NCBI GenBank assembly: GCA_005239945.1
Contig: SBAY01000187.1
Span: 1 to 13,154, forward strand
Reading direction: 5' to 3'
Source: Nitrospira sp.
Lineage (GTDB): Bacteria > UBA9089 > CG2-30-40-21 > SBAY01
DNA length: 13,154 nt
Shown here: piece by piece, positions 6,876 through 13,103 of the stretch
Position numbering within the stretch: the first letter of the stretch is position 1
How the letters are laid out: every line of letters starts with the position of its first letter
Notes under the pieces: generated by a model
What the model was told of the DNA's origin: nothing
What the model saw: only the letters and a program-made list of their open reading frames with translations
The model's database searches: none
Translations under genes and position numbers: made by a program

Positions 6876-7032
6876 GCACTAATTTCAGAAATTCCCCAAC
6901 TTTTAGTAGTGGTTTAAAGAGAGGTGTTTTTTAAGGGGAGAGAAACCCTTTTTTCAAAAAGGGTTTCTCTCCCCTTAAAAAATTGACTTCTCTAAATCAT
7001 TGCTAAAAGTCGAGGAAAATCTGCACTAATTT
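6876..7032. mobile_element. MITE-like palindromic element with 10-bp target duplication
   Basis: A perfect 27-bp stem (6927-6953 with 6956-6982, two-base loop) is the core of a longer imperfect palindrome from about 6886 to 7022. The outer arms include ACTTTTAG on the left opposite CTAAAAGT on the right. The ends read CAGAAATTCC and, on the other strand, CAGATTTTCC. GCACTAATTT occurs directly on both sides, at 6876-6885 and 7023-7032, flush with the palindrome, as expected for a target-site duplication. It has no coding capacity, so it would be a non-autonomous element moved by a transposase elsewhere. It lies between the divergent promoters of the transglycosylase and rnpA and makes up most of the 311-base gap. 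Confidence 0.75.
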
Positions 7033-7039
7033 TTTCTTG

Positions 7040-7068
7040 TTGACAATTATTATTAAAACTGGTATAAT
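7040..7068 (+). promoter_or_regulatory. Consensus sigma-70 promoter for rnpA-yidD-yidC-jag
   Basis: TTGACA at 7040-7045, a 17-base spacer, and TATAAT at 7063-7068: a perfect match to the sigma-70 consensus. Transcription would begin near 7075, leaving a leader of about 15 bases before the GTG of rnpA. It starts only 7 bases after the right target duplication of the MITE-like element. Confidence 0.9.
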
Positions 7069-7089
7069 CTTACAATTAGAGAATAAATC

Positions 7090-7611
7090 GTGGAATTATT
7101 AGAGCAAAATTATAAATTCCCTAAAGTCGAACGACTTCACCTGGCTAAGGATTTCAAAAAGGTCTATGATTTGGGTGTTGCTTATCATAGCAGAAAGTTG
7201 GTTTTATTTGTCCTGTTTACTCCTAAGACTAATCAAAGCAAACAAGATGCTTGTTCTACCTTGTTAAGTCAAAGCAAGCAAGATGCTTGCTCTACCTTAT
7301 TAAGAAAGATAGACAAGCAAGATGCTTGTCCTACTTTGCTAAGAAAGATAGGTTTTGTGACCGGGAAAAAGGTAGGTAATGCCGTTACAAGAAACAGAGT
7401 CAGGAGATTATTAAGGGAAGCGTATCGATTGAATAAAAATAGTTTAGTTGAGGGAATTGAGTTGGTGGTTATGGCTAAAAGGGAATCTGCAGGACTTGGT
7501 TTTAAAGAAATAGAACAAGAATTATTAAGATTATTTAAAAAGGCAGGATTGGTCAAAGGTGATAAAGAGAAGTTTAGTTCAGGTTCAAAGGGGGCTACTT
7601 CTTCTGATTAA
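7090..7611 (+). CDS. rnpA: Ribonuclease P protein component RnpA with repeat-derived insertion
   Basis: Protein subunit of RNase P, which helps the catalytic RNA bind pre-tRNA and mature the tRNA 5' end. At 173 residues it is longer than the usual 110-120. The N-terminal RLHLAKDFKKVYDLG and the signature KKVGNAVTRNRVRRLLREAYR (93-113, RNR at 101-103) are intact. Residues about 46-85, in the loop between two beta strands before IGFVTGKK, hold three copies of QDAC(S/P)TLL (52-59, 64-71, 77-84), encoded by palindromic DNA repeats. The start is a GTG just after a consensus promoter, with only a weak AGAG ribosome-binding site. The 3' end overlaps yidD by 53 bases. The usual upstream gene rpmH is missing; a MITE-like element is there instead. 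The insertion is in frame, so the protein is probably functional. Confidence 0.93.
   Translation: MELLEQNYKFPKVERLHLAKDFKKVYDLGVAYHSRKLVLFVLFTPKTNQSKQDACSTLLSQSKQDACSTLLRKIDKQDACPTLLRKIGFVTGKKVGNAVTRNRVRRLLREAYRLNKNSLVEGIELVVMAKRESAGLGFKEIEQELLRLFKKAGLVKGDKEKFSSGSKGATSSD
7241..7330. repeat. Three in-frame palindromic repeats inside rnpA
   Basis: Three copies of a short palindrome with an ATG centre: AACAAG-ATG-CTTGTT (7241-7255), AGCAAG-ATG-CTTGCT (7277-7291), and a copy centred on CAAG-ATG-CTTG (7318-7328). Each sits in a longer unit that continues as CTAC(C/T)TT...TAAG. Copy spacing is 36 and 39 bases, both multiples of three, so the frame is kept. They encode the QDAC(S/P)TLL repeats of RnpA. 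The layout resembles the in-frame palindromic elements known in Rickettsia proteins. Confidence 0.9.
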
Positions 7612-7789
7612 AATATATCAAGACTATATTTCGGTTCTCTTTCCTCCAACCTGTAGATTCTTCCCAGGTTGTTCTCAGTATGCTTATCAGGCAATTACCA
7701 GGTATGGGATGTTCAAGGGATTATGGCTGGCTATCAAGAGACTTCTTAAATGTCATCCTTTTCATCCTGGTGGTTACGACCCTGTATAG
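7559..7789 (+). CDS. yidD: Membrane protein insertion efficiency factor YidD
   Basis: A small inner-membrane-associated protein that helps YidC and Sec insert membrane proteins. The 76-residue product contains the family signature PPTCRFFPGCSQYAYQAI followed by WLAIKRLLKCHPFHPGGYDPV, including the conserved cysteines. The amphipathic N-terminal helix RGLLLLIKIYQDYIS is also typical. The first usable start in this frame is GTG 7559, inside rnpA; there is no ATG, TTG or later GTG before the conserved region. This gives a 53-base overlap with rnpA and suggests coupled translation. Most homologues begin about ten residues later, so the exact start is uncertain. A word-built hairpin separates it from yidC. 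Confidence 0.93.
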   Translation: MIKRSLVQVQRGLLLLIKIYQDYISVLFPPTCRFFPGCSQYAYQAITRYGMFKGLWLAIKRLLKCHPFHPGGYDPV

Positions 7790-7796
7790 AATTAAA

Positions 7797-7870
7797 AATC
7801 GTTTATAGTTTATGGTGTATCGTTTATCAACCATACACCATAAACTATAAATGATAAACTATAAACGATT
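7797..7870. repeat. Inverted repeat with two competing stems upstream of yidC
   Basis: The left arm (7797-7820) can pair two ways. One stem is 7802-7820 with 7833-7851 (19 bp, perfect). The other is 7797-7812 with 7855-7870 (16 bp, perfect). The right side is exact heptamers ATAAACT, ATAAATG, ATAAACT, ATAAACG, and the left side is GTTTATA, GTTTATG, GTGTATC, GTTTATC. It ends one base before the yidC Shine-Dalgarno site (7871-7876), so folding could affect yidC translation. It also contains an upstream in-frame ATG (7851). Confidence 0.92.
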
Positions 7871-7883
7871 AGAGGAAATAGTT

Positions 7884-9485
7884 ATGGAAAAAAGATTGGT
7901 ATTGGCTATTGTTTTATCAGCGTTAGTTCTGTTCTTATATAATTTATTTTATTATAAAGAAGTAGAGAAGGGACAAATAAAGCAGGAGCAGATTCTACCT
8001 GCCCCACCATCGAAAATCGTCAAAGAAACTCCTGTTGAAGACTCTGTTGAAGAAAGAGACCTCCCCACATTAAAAATTAAGGAAGAAAAATTAATACTTA
8101 AAACTAATGTGATGAAGGTAAGATTAAATCCGGCAGGGGAAATTGACAGTTGGCAGTTATTCAAATTCAAGGAAAAGGGTAAGGAATTCGTAGAGTTAAT
8201 CAATTCTCCAGCTAAGCCATTAACGGTTTTATTAAACAATAAGGAATTTATGGCCACTGATTTTTCTGTCCTGGACGGGGGCATAAAAGAATTTGTCTAT
8301 ACAAACCCGACTATGCCAGAGATTTCGGTAATCAAACAATTTTCCTTTTATCCCGATTCCTACGCGGTAGATGTCAACATAAAGGTAATCAATAGTTCAT
8401 CGCTCCCTTTGAAAGCACAGGATTTAACCTTGCAGTGGAACTCACCTCCTAACCCTCGTTATGGCACAACCGCCCATTCAACCATACTTGCCCAGTTATG
8501 TTTTATTAATGGTAAAATGGATAAGATTACCCATAAGGCTCCAGGTATCATGGATGGAATCTTGTCCGGCCTCGGGTTAATGCCACCTGTCCAACCAGAG
8601 GATTCCGTCAGGGTAAAGGAGGGTAAGATTAATTGGATAGCCCAGGAGAGTCAATATTTCCTGAATATTTTAATACCGGATGAGTTTGTCGAAAAGGCTA
8701 TATTTATCCAAAGAATCGATGGACAGCGGATAATGAGTTTAGCCATCCCTAAAATAAATCTATTGCCTTATCAAACTAAATCTTTTAATTTTAAGGTTTA
8801 TGGTGGTCCTAAGGATATGGAAATCCTGAAATCATTAACCTTTGGGGCAGATAGATTGACCGGGATAGACCCGTTAGCTGGAGTAATTCACTTTATTTTA
8901 AAGAAACTTTATGAAATGACGCACAATTATGGACTGGCTATTATCCTTTTAACCATTATTATTAAGATTTTACTGCATCCATTGACTAAGAAGAATTTTA
9001 AGGTGATGAAGGATATGCAAAAGAAGATGAAGATACTCCAGCCTGAATTAGAGAAGTTGAAGGAAAAACACAAAGATGATAAAGAGACTTTAAATCGTGA
9101 AATGATGGAACTTTATAAAAGAGCCAAGGTTAATCCACTGGGAGGCTGTTTGCCCATACTCTTGCAAATGCCAGTATTCTTTGCCTTGTTCACTACCTTG
9201 AATAAAAGCATAGAATTAAGAGGGGCAAGTTTTCTCATCTGGAGTGATTTGTCTTTAAAAGACCCTTTGTATATTCTTCCCATTCTAATGGGGGCAACGA
9301 TGTTTATTCAGCAAAAGATGACCCCAGCCACAGACCCTCAACAGGCTAAAATGGGGCAAATAATGACTATAGTTTTTACATTTATGTTTTTGAATTTTCC
9401 AGTTGGTTTGGTTCTATATTGGTCGGTTCAGAATATACTTACCATTGCTGAGCAGTATTTGATTAATAAAGGGATAGAAAAGTAG
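7884..9485 (+). CDS. yidC: Membrane protein insertase YidC
   Basis: Inserts and folds inner-membrane proteins, alone or with Sec. The 533-residue protein is the long Gram-negative type: first membrane helix at 5-23, a large periplasmic beta domain (about 25-325), then the conserved five-helix membrane core. The core includes IIIKILLHPLTKK with Lys361, a charged cytoplasmic coiled-coil hairpin (about 372-412), NPLGGCLPILLQMPVFFALF from residue 417, and FMFLNFPVGLVLYWSVQNILTI near the end. The hydrophilic-groove residue is usually Arg; here it is Lys, a conservative change seen in other YidCs. The start at 7884 is chosen for its AGAGGA site 7 bases upstream. An in-frame ATG at 7851 lies inside the preceding repeat hairpin and has no ribosome-binding site. 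Confidence 0.96.
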   Translation: MEKRLVLAIVLSALVLFLYNLFYYKEVEKGQIKQEQILPAPPSKIVKETPVEDSVEERDLPTLKIKEEKLILKTNVMKVRLNPAGEIDSWQLFKFKEKGKEFVELINSPAKPLTVLLNNKEFMATDFSVLDGGIKEFVYTNPTMPEISVIKQFSFYPDSYAVDVNIKVINSSSLPLKAQDLTLQWNSPPNPRYGTTAHSTILAQLCFINGKMDKITHKAPGIMDGILSGLGLMPPVQPEDSVRVKEGKINWIAQESQYFLNILIPDEFVEKAIFIQRIDGQRIMSLAIPKINLLPYQTKSFNFKVYGGPKDMEILKSLTFGADRLTGIDPLAGVIHFILKKLYEMTHNYGLAIILLTIIIKILLHPLTKKNFKVMKDMQKKMKILQPELEKLKEKHKDDKETLNREMMELYKRAKVNPLGGCLPILLQMPVFFALFTTLNKSIELRGASFLIWSDLSLKDPLYILPILMGATMFIQQKMTPATDPQQAKMGQIMTIVFTFMFLNFPVGLVLYWSVQNILTIAEQYLINKGIEK

Positions 9486-9489
9486 AGAG

Positions 9490-9539
9490 AGGTAATCGGT
9501 GAATGGTTATCAGATAATCAAGATACCGATTACCTTTTT
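9490..9539 (+). terminator. TAATCGG-family hairpin with T-tract after yidC
   Basis: AGGTAATCGGT (9490-9500) pairs perfectly with ACCGATTACCT (9525-9535) around a 24-base loop, followed by a run of five T. The shape suits a weak intrinsic terminator or attenuator between yidC and jag. Its word, TAATCGG, is the one that builds the repeat at 5482-5573, so it may be a repeat remnant used as a terminator. Confidence 0.55.
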
Positions 9540-9573
9540 CTACCTATCCTAAATAAATAGGAGGTAAAAAGAG

Positions 9574-10212
9574 ATGAAATTCGTAGAGGGAAAGGGAAAA
9601 ACGGTTGATGAAGCAGTGAAGAAGGCATTAAAGGAATTGGGTGTATCAAAGGATGAGGTAAAGATAGAGGTTATGGAAGAGACAGAAAACAAGGGATTGT
9701 TTGGCTTTGGCTCATCAAAATCCGTTAAGGTTAAGGTGAGTCTACAGGAAGATAATGAAAGCAGGGATTTAAAAAGCAAGAGTAAAGAAATATTAACTAA
9801 GATTTTAGAGTTAATGGATATAAAGGCAGAGGTAATAGCCAAAGAGACAAAAGAAACAGTGGAGTTAGAAATTAGAACAGAGGATGCGGCTATTTTAATT
9901 GGCAAACGCGGTCAAACACTTAATTCCCTCCAGGACATTATTACCCTGATGGTTAATAAGGGTGGGGTTGAGATTAGAAAAAGGTTTGTTGTAGATACTG
10001 AAGACTATCGCAGACGGCGAAGTGAGGTACTTATCAATTTAGCCCAGCGGTCAGCTCAAGATGTCCTTAAGACAAGACAGGAAATTGAATTAGAACCAAT
10101 GATTCCTCAAGAACGCTACATTATTCATTCAACATTACAAGATTATCCAAGAATAACAACACAAAGTCGCGGAGAGGGAATAAATAGAAGGGTGGTTATA
10201 TTACCTAAATAG
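9574..10212 (+). CDS. jag: Jag/KhpB RNA-binding protein (Jag-N, KH, R3H)
   Basis: A cytoplasmic RNA-binding protein commonly encoded next to yidC; in Gram-positive bacteria it is KhpB/EloR, which affects cell elongation and binds many RNAs. The 212-residue protein has the full order: Jag-N domain (1-57, ending in KGLFGFGSS at 40-48), a KH domain with the GxxG loop IGKRGQ at 109-114, and an R3H domain with Arg181 and His185 in ERYIIHSTL. The C-terminal SRGEGINRRVVI is typical. The ATG at 9574 has a strong AGGAGGT site (9559-9565). Gene order after yidC is conserved, but mnmE, which usually follows, is not here. Confidence 0.95.
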   Translation: MKFVEGKGKTVDEAVKKALKELGVSKDEVKIEVMEETENKGLFGFGSSKSVKVKVSLQEDNESRDLKSKSKEILTKILELMDIKAEVIAKETKETVELEIRTEDAAILIGKRGQTLNSLQDIITLMVNKGGVEIRKRFVVDTEDYRRRRSEVLINLAQRSAQDVLKTRQEIELEPMIPQERYIIHSTLQDYPRITTQSRGEGINRRVVILPK

Positions 10213-10215
10213 TAT

Positions 10216-10316
10216 AAGGAAGGCTGAAAGTTGTTAGGCTGAAGGCTGAAGGTAGGAAGAGAAAAGTTGAAGGCTGCCCTTCCTACCTTCAGCCTAGCCT
10301 TTCTTCAGTCTTCCTT
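10216..10316. repeat. Nested inverted repeat of the GGCTGAAGG family
   Basis: The inner stem is 17 bp and perfect: AGGCTGAAGGTAGGAAG at 10243-10259 with its complement at 10279-10295, loop 19 bases. The outer stem is 10216-10228 with 10304-10316, 13 positions with one G-U. The left side includes GGCTGAA in heptamer spacing (AGGCTGA, AGGCTGA, AGGTAGG). It fills most of the 157-base gap between jag and the DUF2157 gene, where it may act as a transcription boundary. Same family as 1-518 and 3638-3710. Confidence 0.93.
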
Positions 10317-10369
10317 AGATATTCCGAAACTTCATTTTAAAGGGGTAGAGTATAAAGTGAAACAGGTGA

Positions 10370-12271
10370 ATGGAAAAAATGGAAGATAAAACTTCTGAAG
10401 AAAAAATAAGATTATCATTGTTTTTAGCGAATTGGCTTAAAGGACAATTGGATATTTGGGTCAAGAAGGATATTTTAAATCAAAACCAAAAAGATAGTAT
10501 TACAAATCTATATGTCTGGCCAAAAGAAGACATTGTTCCTCTTCCTAAAGGGAAGCCATCTACGAATTTAATGGCAACTTTAGAGACGATTGGAGCCTCT
10601 CTTATTGGTTTGGGGGTAATTTCCTTTGTTGCTTTTAATTGGCCAAAGATACCGAATTTCACGAAATTGATTCTTATTATCGCTATGATTGTCTCAGCTC
10701 ACCTTACCGGGTTTTTTATATTATCACATCGACCAAAATTTCAAAAGGCTGGATTCAATTTCATCTTTCTGGGAAACATATTGTATGGTGCCGGAATCTG
10801 GTTGGTTGTTCAAATGTATCATATCCACCACAGTTTTCCTACCGGCGTATTCTTATGGGCTCTGGGCATTATTCCCTTTGCATATGTGATAAAATCAAAA
10901 CTCAATTATTTTTTAGCAATTGCTTTGTTTATTCTTTGGACCATAGAAGAATCCATTGTAGTTCAGAAACCGCATCTTCCATTTCTTTTCATTTTATTAG
11001 GACTTCTTGGTCCACTATCGTATTATTTAAAATCCAAAGTTGGTTTGACTATTTGTATCATAACCGGCGGGGTCTGGCTCTTAATTAATAATATATTTTG
11101 GTTTGAGAAGGATATATCGATTTATCTATTCCTTCCCCTTACTCTCTATGGAATAATTCTTTTATCTGCCTCAAACCTTCATCTATTCAAAGACCACCTT
11201 AAAGAATATCGCCGAATCTATCTTTATACCGGAACGACCATATTTTCGATGGTTATCTTTCTCATGCCTTTTTTTGGTTTAATTGAAATAGATTCTCAAT
11301 CTTTAACCCTGGGGAGACTATCAATATCTTTCTGGATATGTAGCAGTGTGCTTTTAATAGGCAATCTACTTATTAAAACATTAATCAACAAAGAATATCT
11401 GGATAGGACAGGTATCATAATAAACAAGCTCCAACCCTACCTTTTAGCCTCAGCTCTATATATTTTGATAATGCCTAAGACAAAACCTTCCTTGATTCCG
11501 ACTCTATTTCCTGTTATCCTGGTTTCACTTACCCATTGGTACTTTAGTAAATCCAGAATGCTCTTTAATCTCTCACTTGTCTATTTTGTTCTCTGGCTTC
11601 CTTTCTGTCTGATTAAATGGGAACAACCATTGATGATTCTCTTACTCTTTCTAATATATGGAGCCGTATGCTTTGTCTTAGGATGGACTTATATCTCAAA
11701 ATTTGAGGATAAAACCTCAGGGGATGTGTTTAGGTTCTTTGGATTGCTAATAATATTTATTTCTCTTTACACATTTAGTTCTAATTACATTAGTAAGAGT
11801 TTCGCTGATTATTATAAGTTTCTTACCTCCTTTGACTTCTGGCTGCTGACCTTCTTCTTTTATGTTGGAGGTTTATTTCTCTATAAATATATAGTCGGAT
11901 TTAAATATCCACTTCAAAAAAAGGGTATGCTTTCTGAAGAAAGAATCATTACACCCATTTTATTTATCATACCAATCACCTTATTCTTAATCTTTTCAAA
12001 TAAACTTATAGGTTTTTGGTACACCTTCTTTATAAATCTTTTCTATGTGTCTTTACTTATAACCTGTTTAGTGTCTGGATACCGACGCCGTGAGTTATAT
12101 TTAAAATTACTTTCTTTTATATTTTTGCTAATATTGGTCGGTACTCGGTATTTTGAATTAGAGTGGAGTTTGCTCTATAAATCTATTTTATTTGTTTTTG
12201 CTGGAATTGTGATATTAGTGGTGGGAATTCTGCTTGAAAAAAATAAGGATAAGGTGGCTATCATTGAATAA
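10370..12271 (+). CDS. DUF2157-family multi-pass membrane protein
   Basis: A 633-residue integral membrane protein of unknown function. A soluble N-terminal stretch (about 1-65) precedes the DUF2157 signature: LETIGASLIGLGVISFVAFNW (71-91) and then YGAGIWLVVQMYHI (139-152). The rest is almost continuous hydrophobic segments, roughly 14-18 membrane helices by eye, ending in a short charged tail. DUF2157 genes are commonly next to GDYXXLXY-domain genes, as here, which suggests the two proteins work together in the membrane. The ATG at 10370 and the ATG three codons later share one weak AGG(TGA) site, so the start is uncertain by three residues. The stop overlaps the next gene's start by 8 bases. 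No catalytic motif is recognised. Confidence 0.85.
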   Translation: MEKMEDKTSEEKIRLSLFLANWLKGQLDIWVKKDILNQNQKDSITNLYVWPKEDIVPLPKGKPSTNLMATLETIGASLIGLGVISFVAFNWPKIPNFTKLILIIAMIVSAHLTGFFILSHRPKFQKAGFNFIFLGNILYGAGIWLVVQMYHIHHSFPTGVFLWALGIIPFAYVIKSKLNYFLAIALFILWTIEESIVVQKPHLPFLFILLGLLGPLSYYLKSKVGLTICIITGGVWLLINNIFWFEKDISIYLFLPLTLYGIILLSASNLHLFKDHLKEYRRIYLYTGTTIFSMVIFLMPFFGLIEIDSQSLTLGRLSISFWICSSVLLIGNLLIKTLINKEYLDRTGIIINKLQPYLLASALYILIMPKTKPSLIPTLFPVILVSLTHWYFSKSRMLFNLSLVYFVLWLPFCLIKWEQPLMILLLFLIYGAVCFVLGWTYISKFEDKTSGDVFRFFGLLIIFISLYTFSSNYISKSFADYYKFLTSFDFWLLTFFFYVGGLFLYKYIVGFKYPLQKKGMLSEERIITPILFIIPITLFLIFSNKLIGFWYTFFINLFYVSLLITCLVSGYRRRELYLKLLSFIFLLILVGTRYFELEWSLLYKSILFVFAGIVILVVGILLEKNKDKVAIIE

Positions 12272-12806
12272 GAAACAAAAAATTCTAATTTTTATAGCGA
12301 TTTTACTTCAGATATTATTTCTATTTTCTATTGTAGCCGAAAAGGAAATGAGTATCCGGCAAGGTGTAAAAATAGTTGTCGAGACGGTTCCAGTAGACCC
12401 CAGAAGCCTTTTTATGGGTGATTATATAAATCTAAATTATGAATTTTCACATATAGATTTGAATAAGATAGAACATGGAGATACTTATCTTGGTAAAGGA
12501 CGAAAGGTCTTTGTTCGGCTGGCAAAGGTAGGTGAAGATTGGCAGGCAGTTCAAGTAGACCTTAATTATATTAAGAATGCGGCTCCAAATGAGGTGATAA
12601 TTAAAGGGTCTATTAATCATTCCTCATCAGATTTTATAGATGTGGTTTATGGAATAGAAAGTTATTTTGTTCCTGAAGGAAAAGGAAGGTATATAGAGGC
12701 AGAAATGTCCGCTAAAAGAGTAAAAGTAGAATTATCTATTGATAAGCAAGGATATGCCTCGGTAGGTAAGATTTTTATCGATGAAAAAGAAGTAAAATTT
12801 AGATAG
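12264..12806 (+). CDS. GDYXXLXY-domain membrane-anchored protein
   Basis: A 180-residue protein with one N-terminal membrane helix (about 7-25, LIFIAILLQILFLFSIV) and an extracytoplasmic domain carrying the diagnostic motif GDYINLNY at 52-59 (PF14345). Function is unknown; the family usually accompanies DUF2157 or DUF4401 membrane proteins. The start chosen is TTG 12264, because AAGGTGG lies 6 bases upstream and it gives a normal short cytoplasmic N-terminus. A TTG 30 bases further up lacks a ribosome-binding site. TTG 12264 overlaps the DUF2157 stop by 8 bases, so translation is probably coupled and the two proteins are made together. Confidence 0.87.
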   Translation: MNKKQKILIFIAILLQILFLFSIVAEKEMSIRQGVKIVVETVPVDPRSLFMGDYINLNYEFSHIDLNKIEHGDTYLGKGRKVFVRLAKVGEDWQAVQVDLNYIKNAAPNEVIIKGSINHSSSDFIDVVYGIESYFVPEGKGRYIEAEMSAKRVKVELSIDKQGYASVGKIFIDEKEVKFR

Positions 12807-12817
12807 AAGAGAGAAGG

Positions 12818-12871
12818 AAATTAAAAATTATGGCTTGAAAACCATTTTTCTCTTTCCTCAATTTTTAATTT
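12818..12871. repeat. AT-rich inverted repeat before the last small gene
   Basis: AAATTAAAAATT (12818-12829) pairs perfectly with AATTTTTAATTT (12860-12871), with a possible inner ATGG/CCAT stem at 12830-12845. The flanks AGAG and CTCT extend it imperfectly. The arms read as seven-base A/T-rich words, weaker than the other hairpins here. It ends 7 bases before a very strong Shine-Dalgarno site. Confidence 0.65.
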
Positions 12872-12878
12872 TCTCTAT

Positions 12879-12890
12879 AAGGAGGTGATC
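12879..12890 (+). promoter_or_regulatory. Full-length Shine-Dalgarno sequence AAGGAGGTGATC
   Basis: The 12 bases are complementary to the common bacterial 16S rRNA 3' end GATCACCTCCTT. GGAGG (12881-12885) is 8 bases before ATG 12894. Most genes in this window show only 4-7 matching bases. It sets the start of the small membrane peptide that follows. Confidence 0.9.
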
Positions 12891-12893
12891 AAA

Positions 12894-13034
12894 ATGGAGG
12901 AATACATTGGACTCATAATCGGCTACATATTACTTATAGTTGTATCTATGAGTATTCCCATAGTCACATTAGTTTTTGTTATCAAGACATATATGAAAGT
13001 AAAGAATATCGAAAAGAATATAAGCGGTCAATAA
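12894..13034 (+). CDS. 46-residue single-span membrane peptide, unknown
   Basis: A small ORF from ATG 12894 to TAA 13032-13034. It starts MEEYIGLIIGYILLIVV, has a hydrophobic stretch at about residues 5-31, and ends in a basic tail (KTYMKVKNIEKNISGQ), so it should span the membrane once with the tail inside by the positive-inside rule. No family is recognised. Coding is supported by the extended Shine-Dalgarno site at perfect spacing and by a sensible membrane topology. It follows the GDYXXLXY gene after an 87-base gap with a hairpin, so it may be in the same transcript, possibly as a small partner of the two membrane proteins. That link is inference. Confidence 0.7.
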   Translation: MEEYIGLIIGYILLIVVSMSIPIVTLVFVIKTYMKVKNIEKNISGQ

Positions 13035-13103
13035 AAAGGGCACTATACCGAATGACACTGACTTAAGCACTATAGCCATCTATTCTATCGCAGTATCTTT
13101 AAC

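Noticed and set aside
6849..6882. Short ORF MNRDGYEH with AAGGAG upstream
   Set aside because: Only eight codons, overlapping the minus-strand promoter; nothing supports expression.
6849..7089. Replication origin or rpmH next to rnpA
   Set aside because: No DnaA-box-like TTATCCACA sequence and no L34-like reading frame are present; the space holds a palindromic element and a promoter.
7851..7883. Upstream in-frame ATG as the start of yidC
   Set aside because: It lies inside a repeat hairpin with no ribosome-binding site, while ATG 7884 has AGAGGA at good spacing and gives a normal YidC N-terminus.
10639..11088. Overlapping + strand frame inside the DUF2157 gene
   Set aside because: The DUF2157 frame is hydrophobic and carries family motifs; the alternative frame shows none and is a shadow.
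13040..13074. End of an insertion sequence (GCACTATA direct repeats with AATGACACTGACTTAAG between)
   Set aside because: The segment vaguely recalls transposon ends, but there is no transposase or inverted partner in view, so it is too weak to call.
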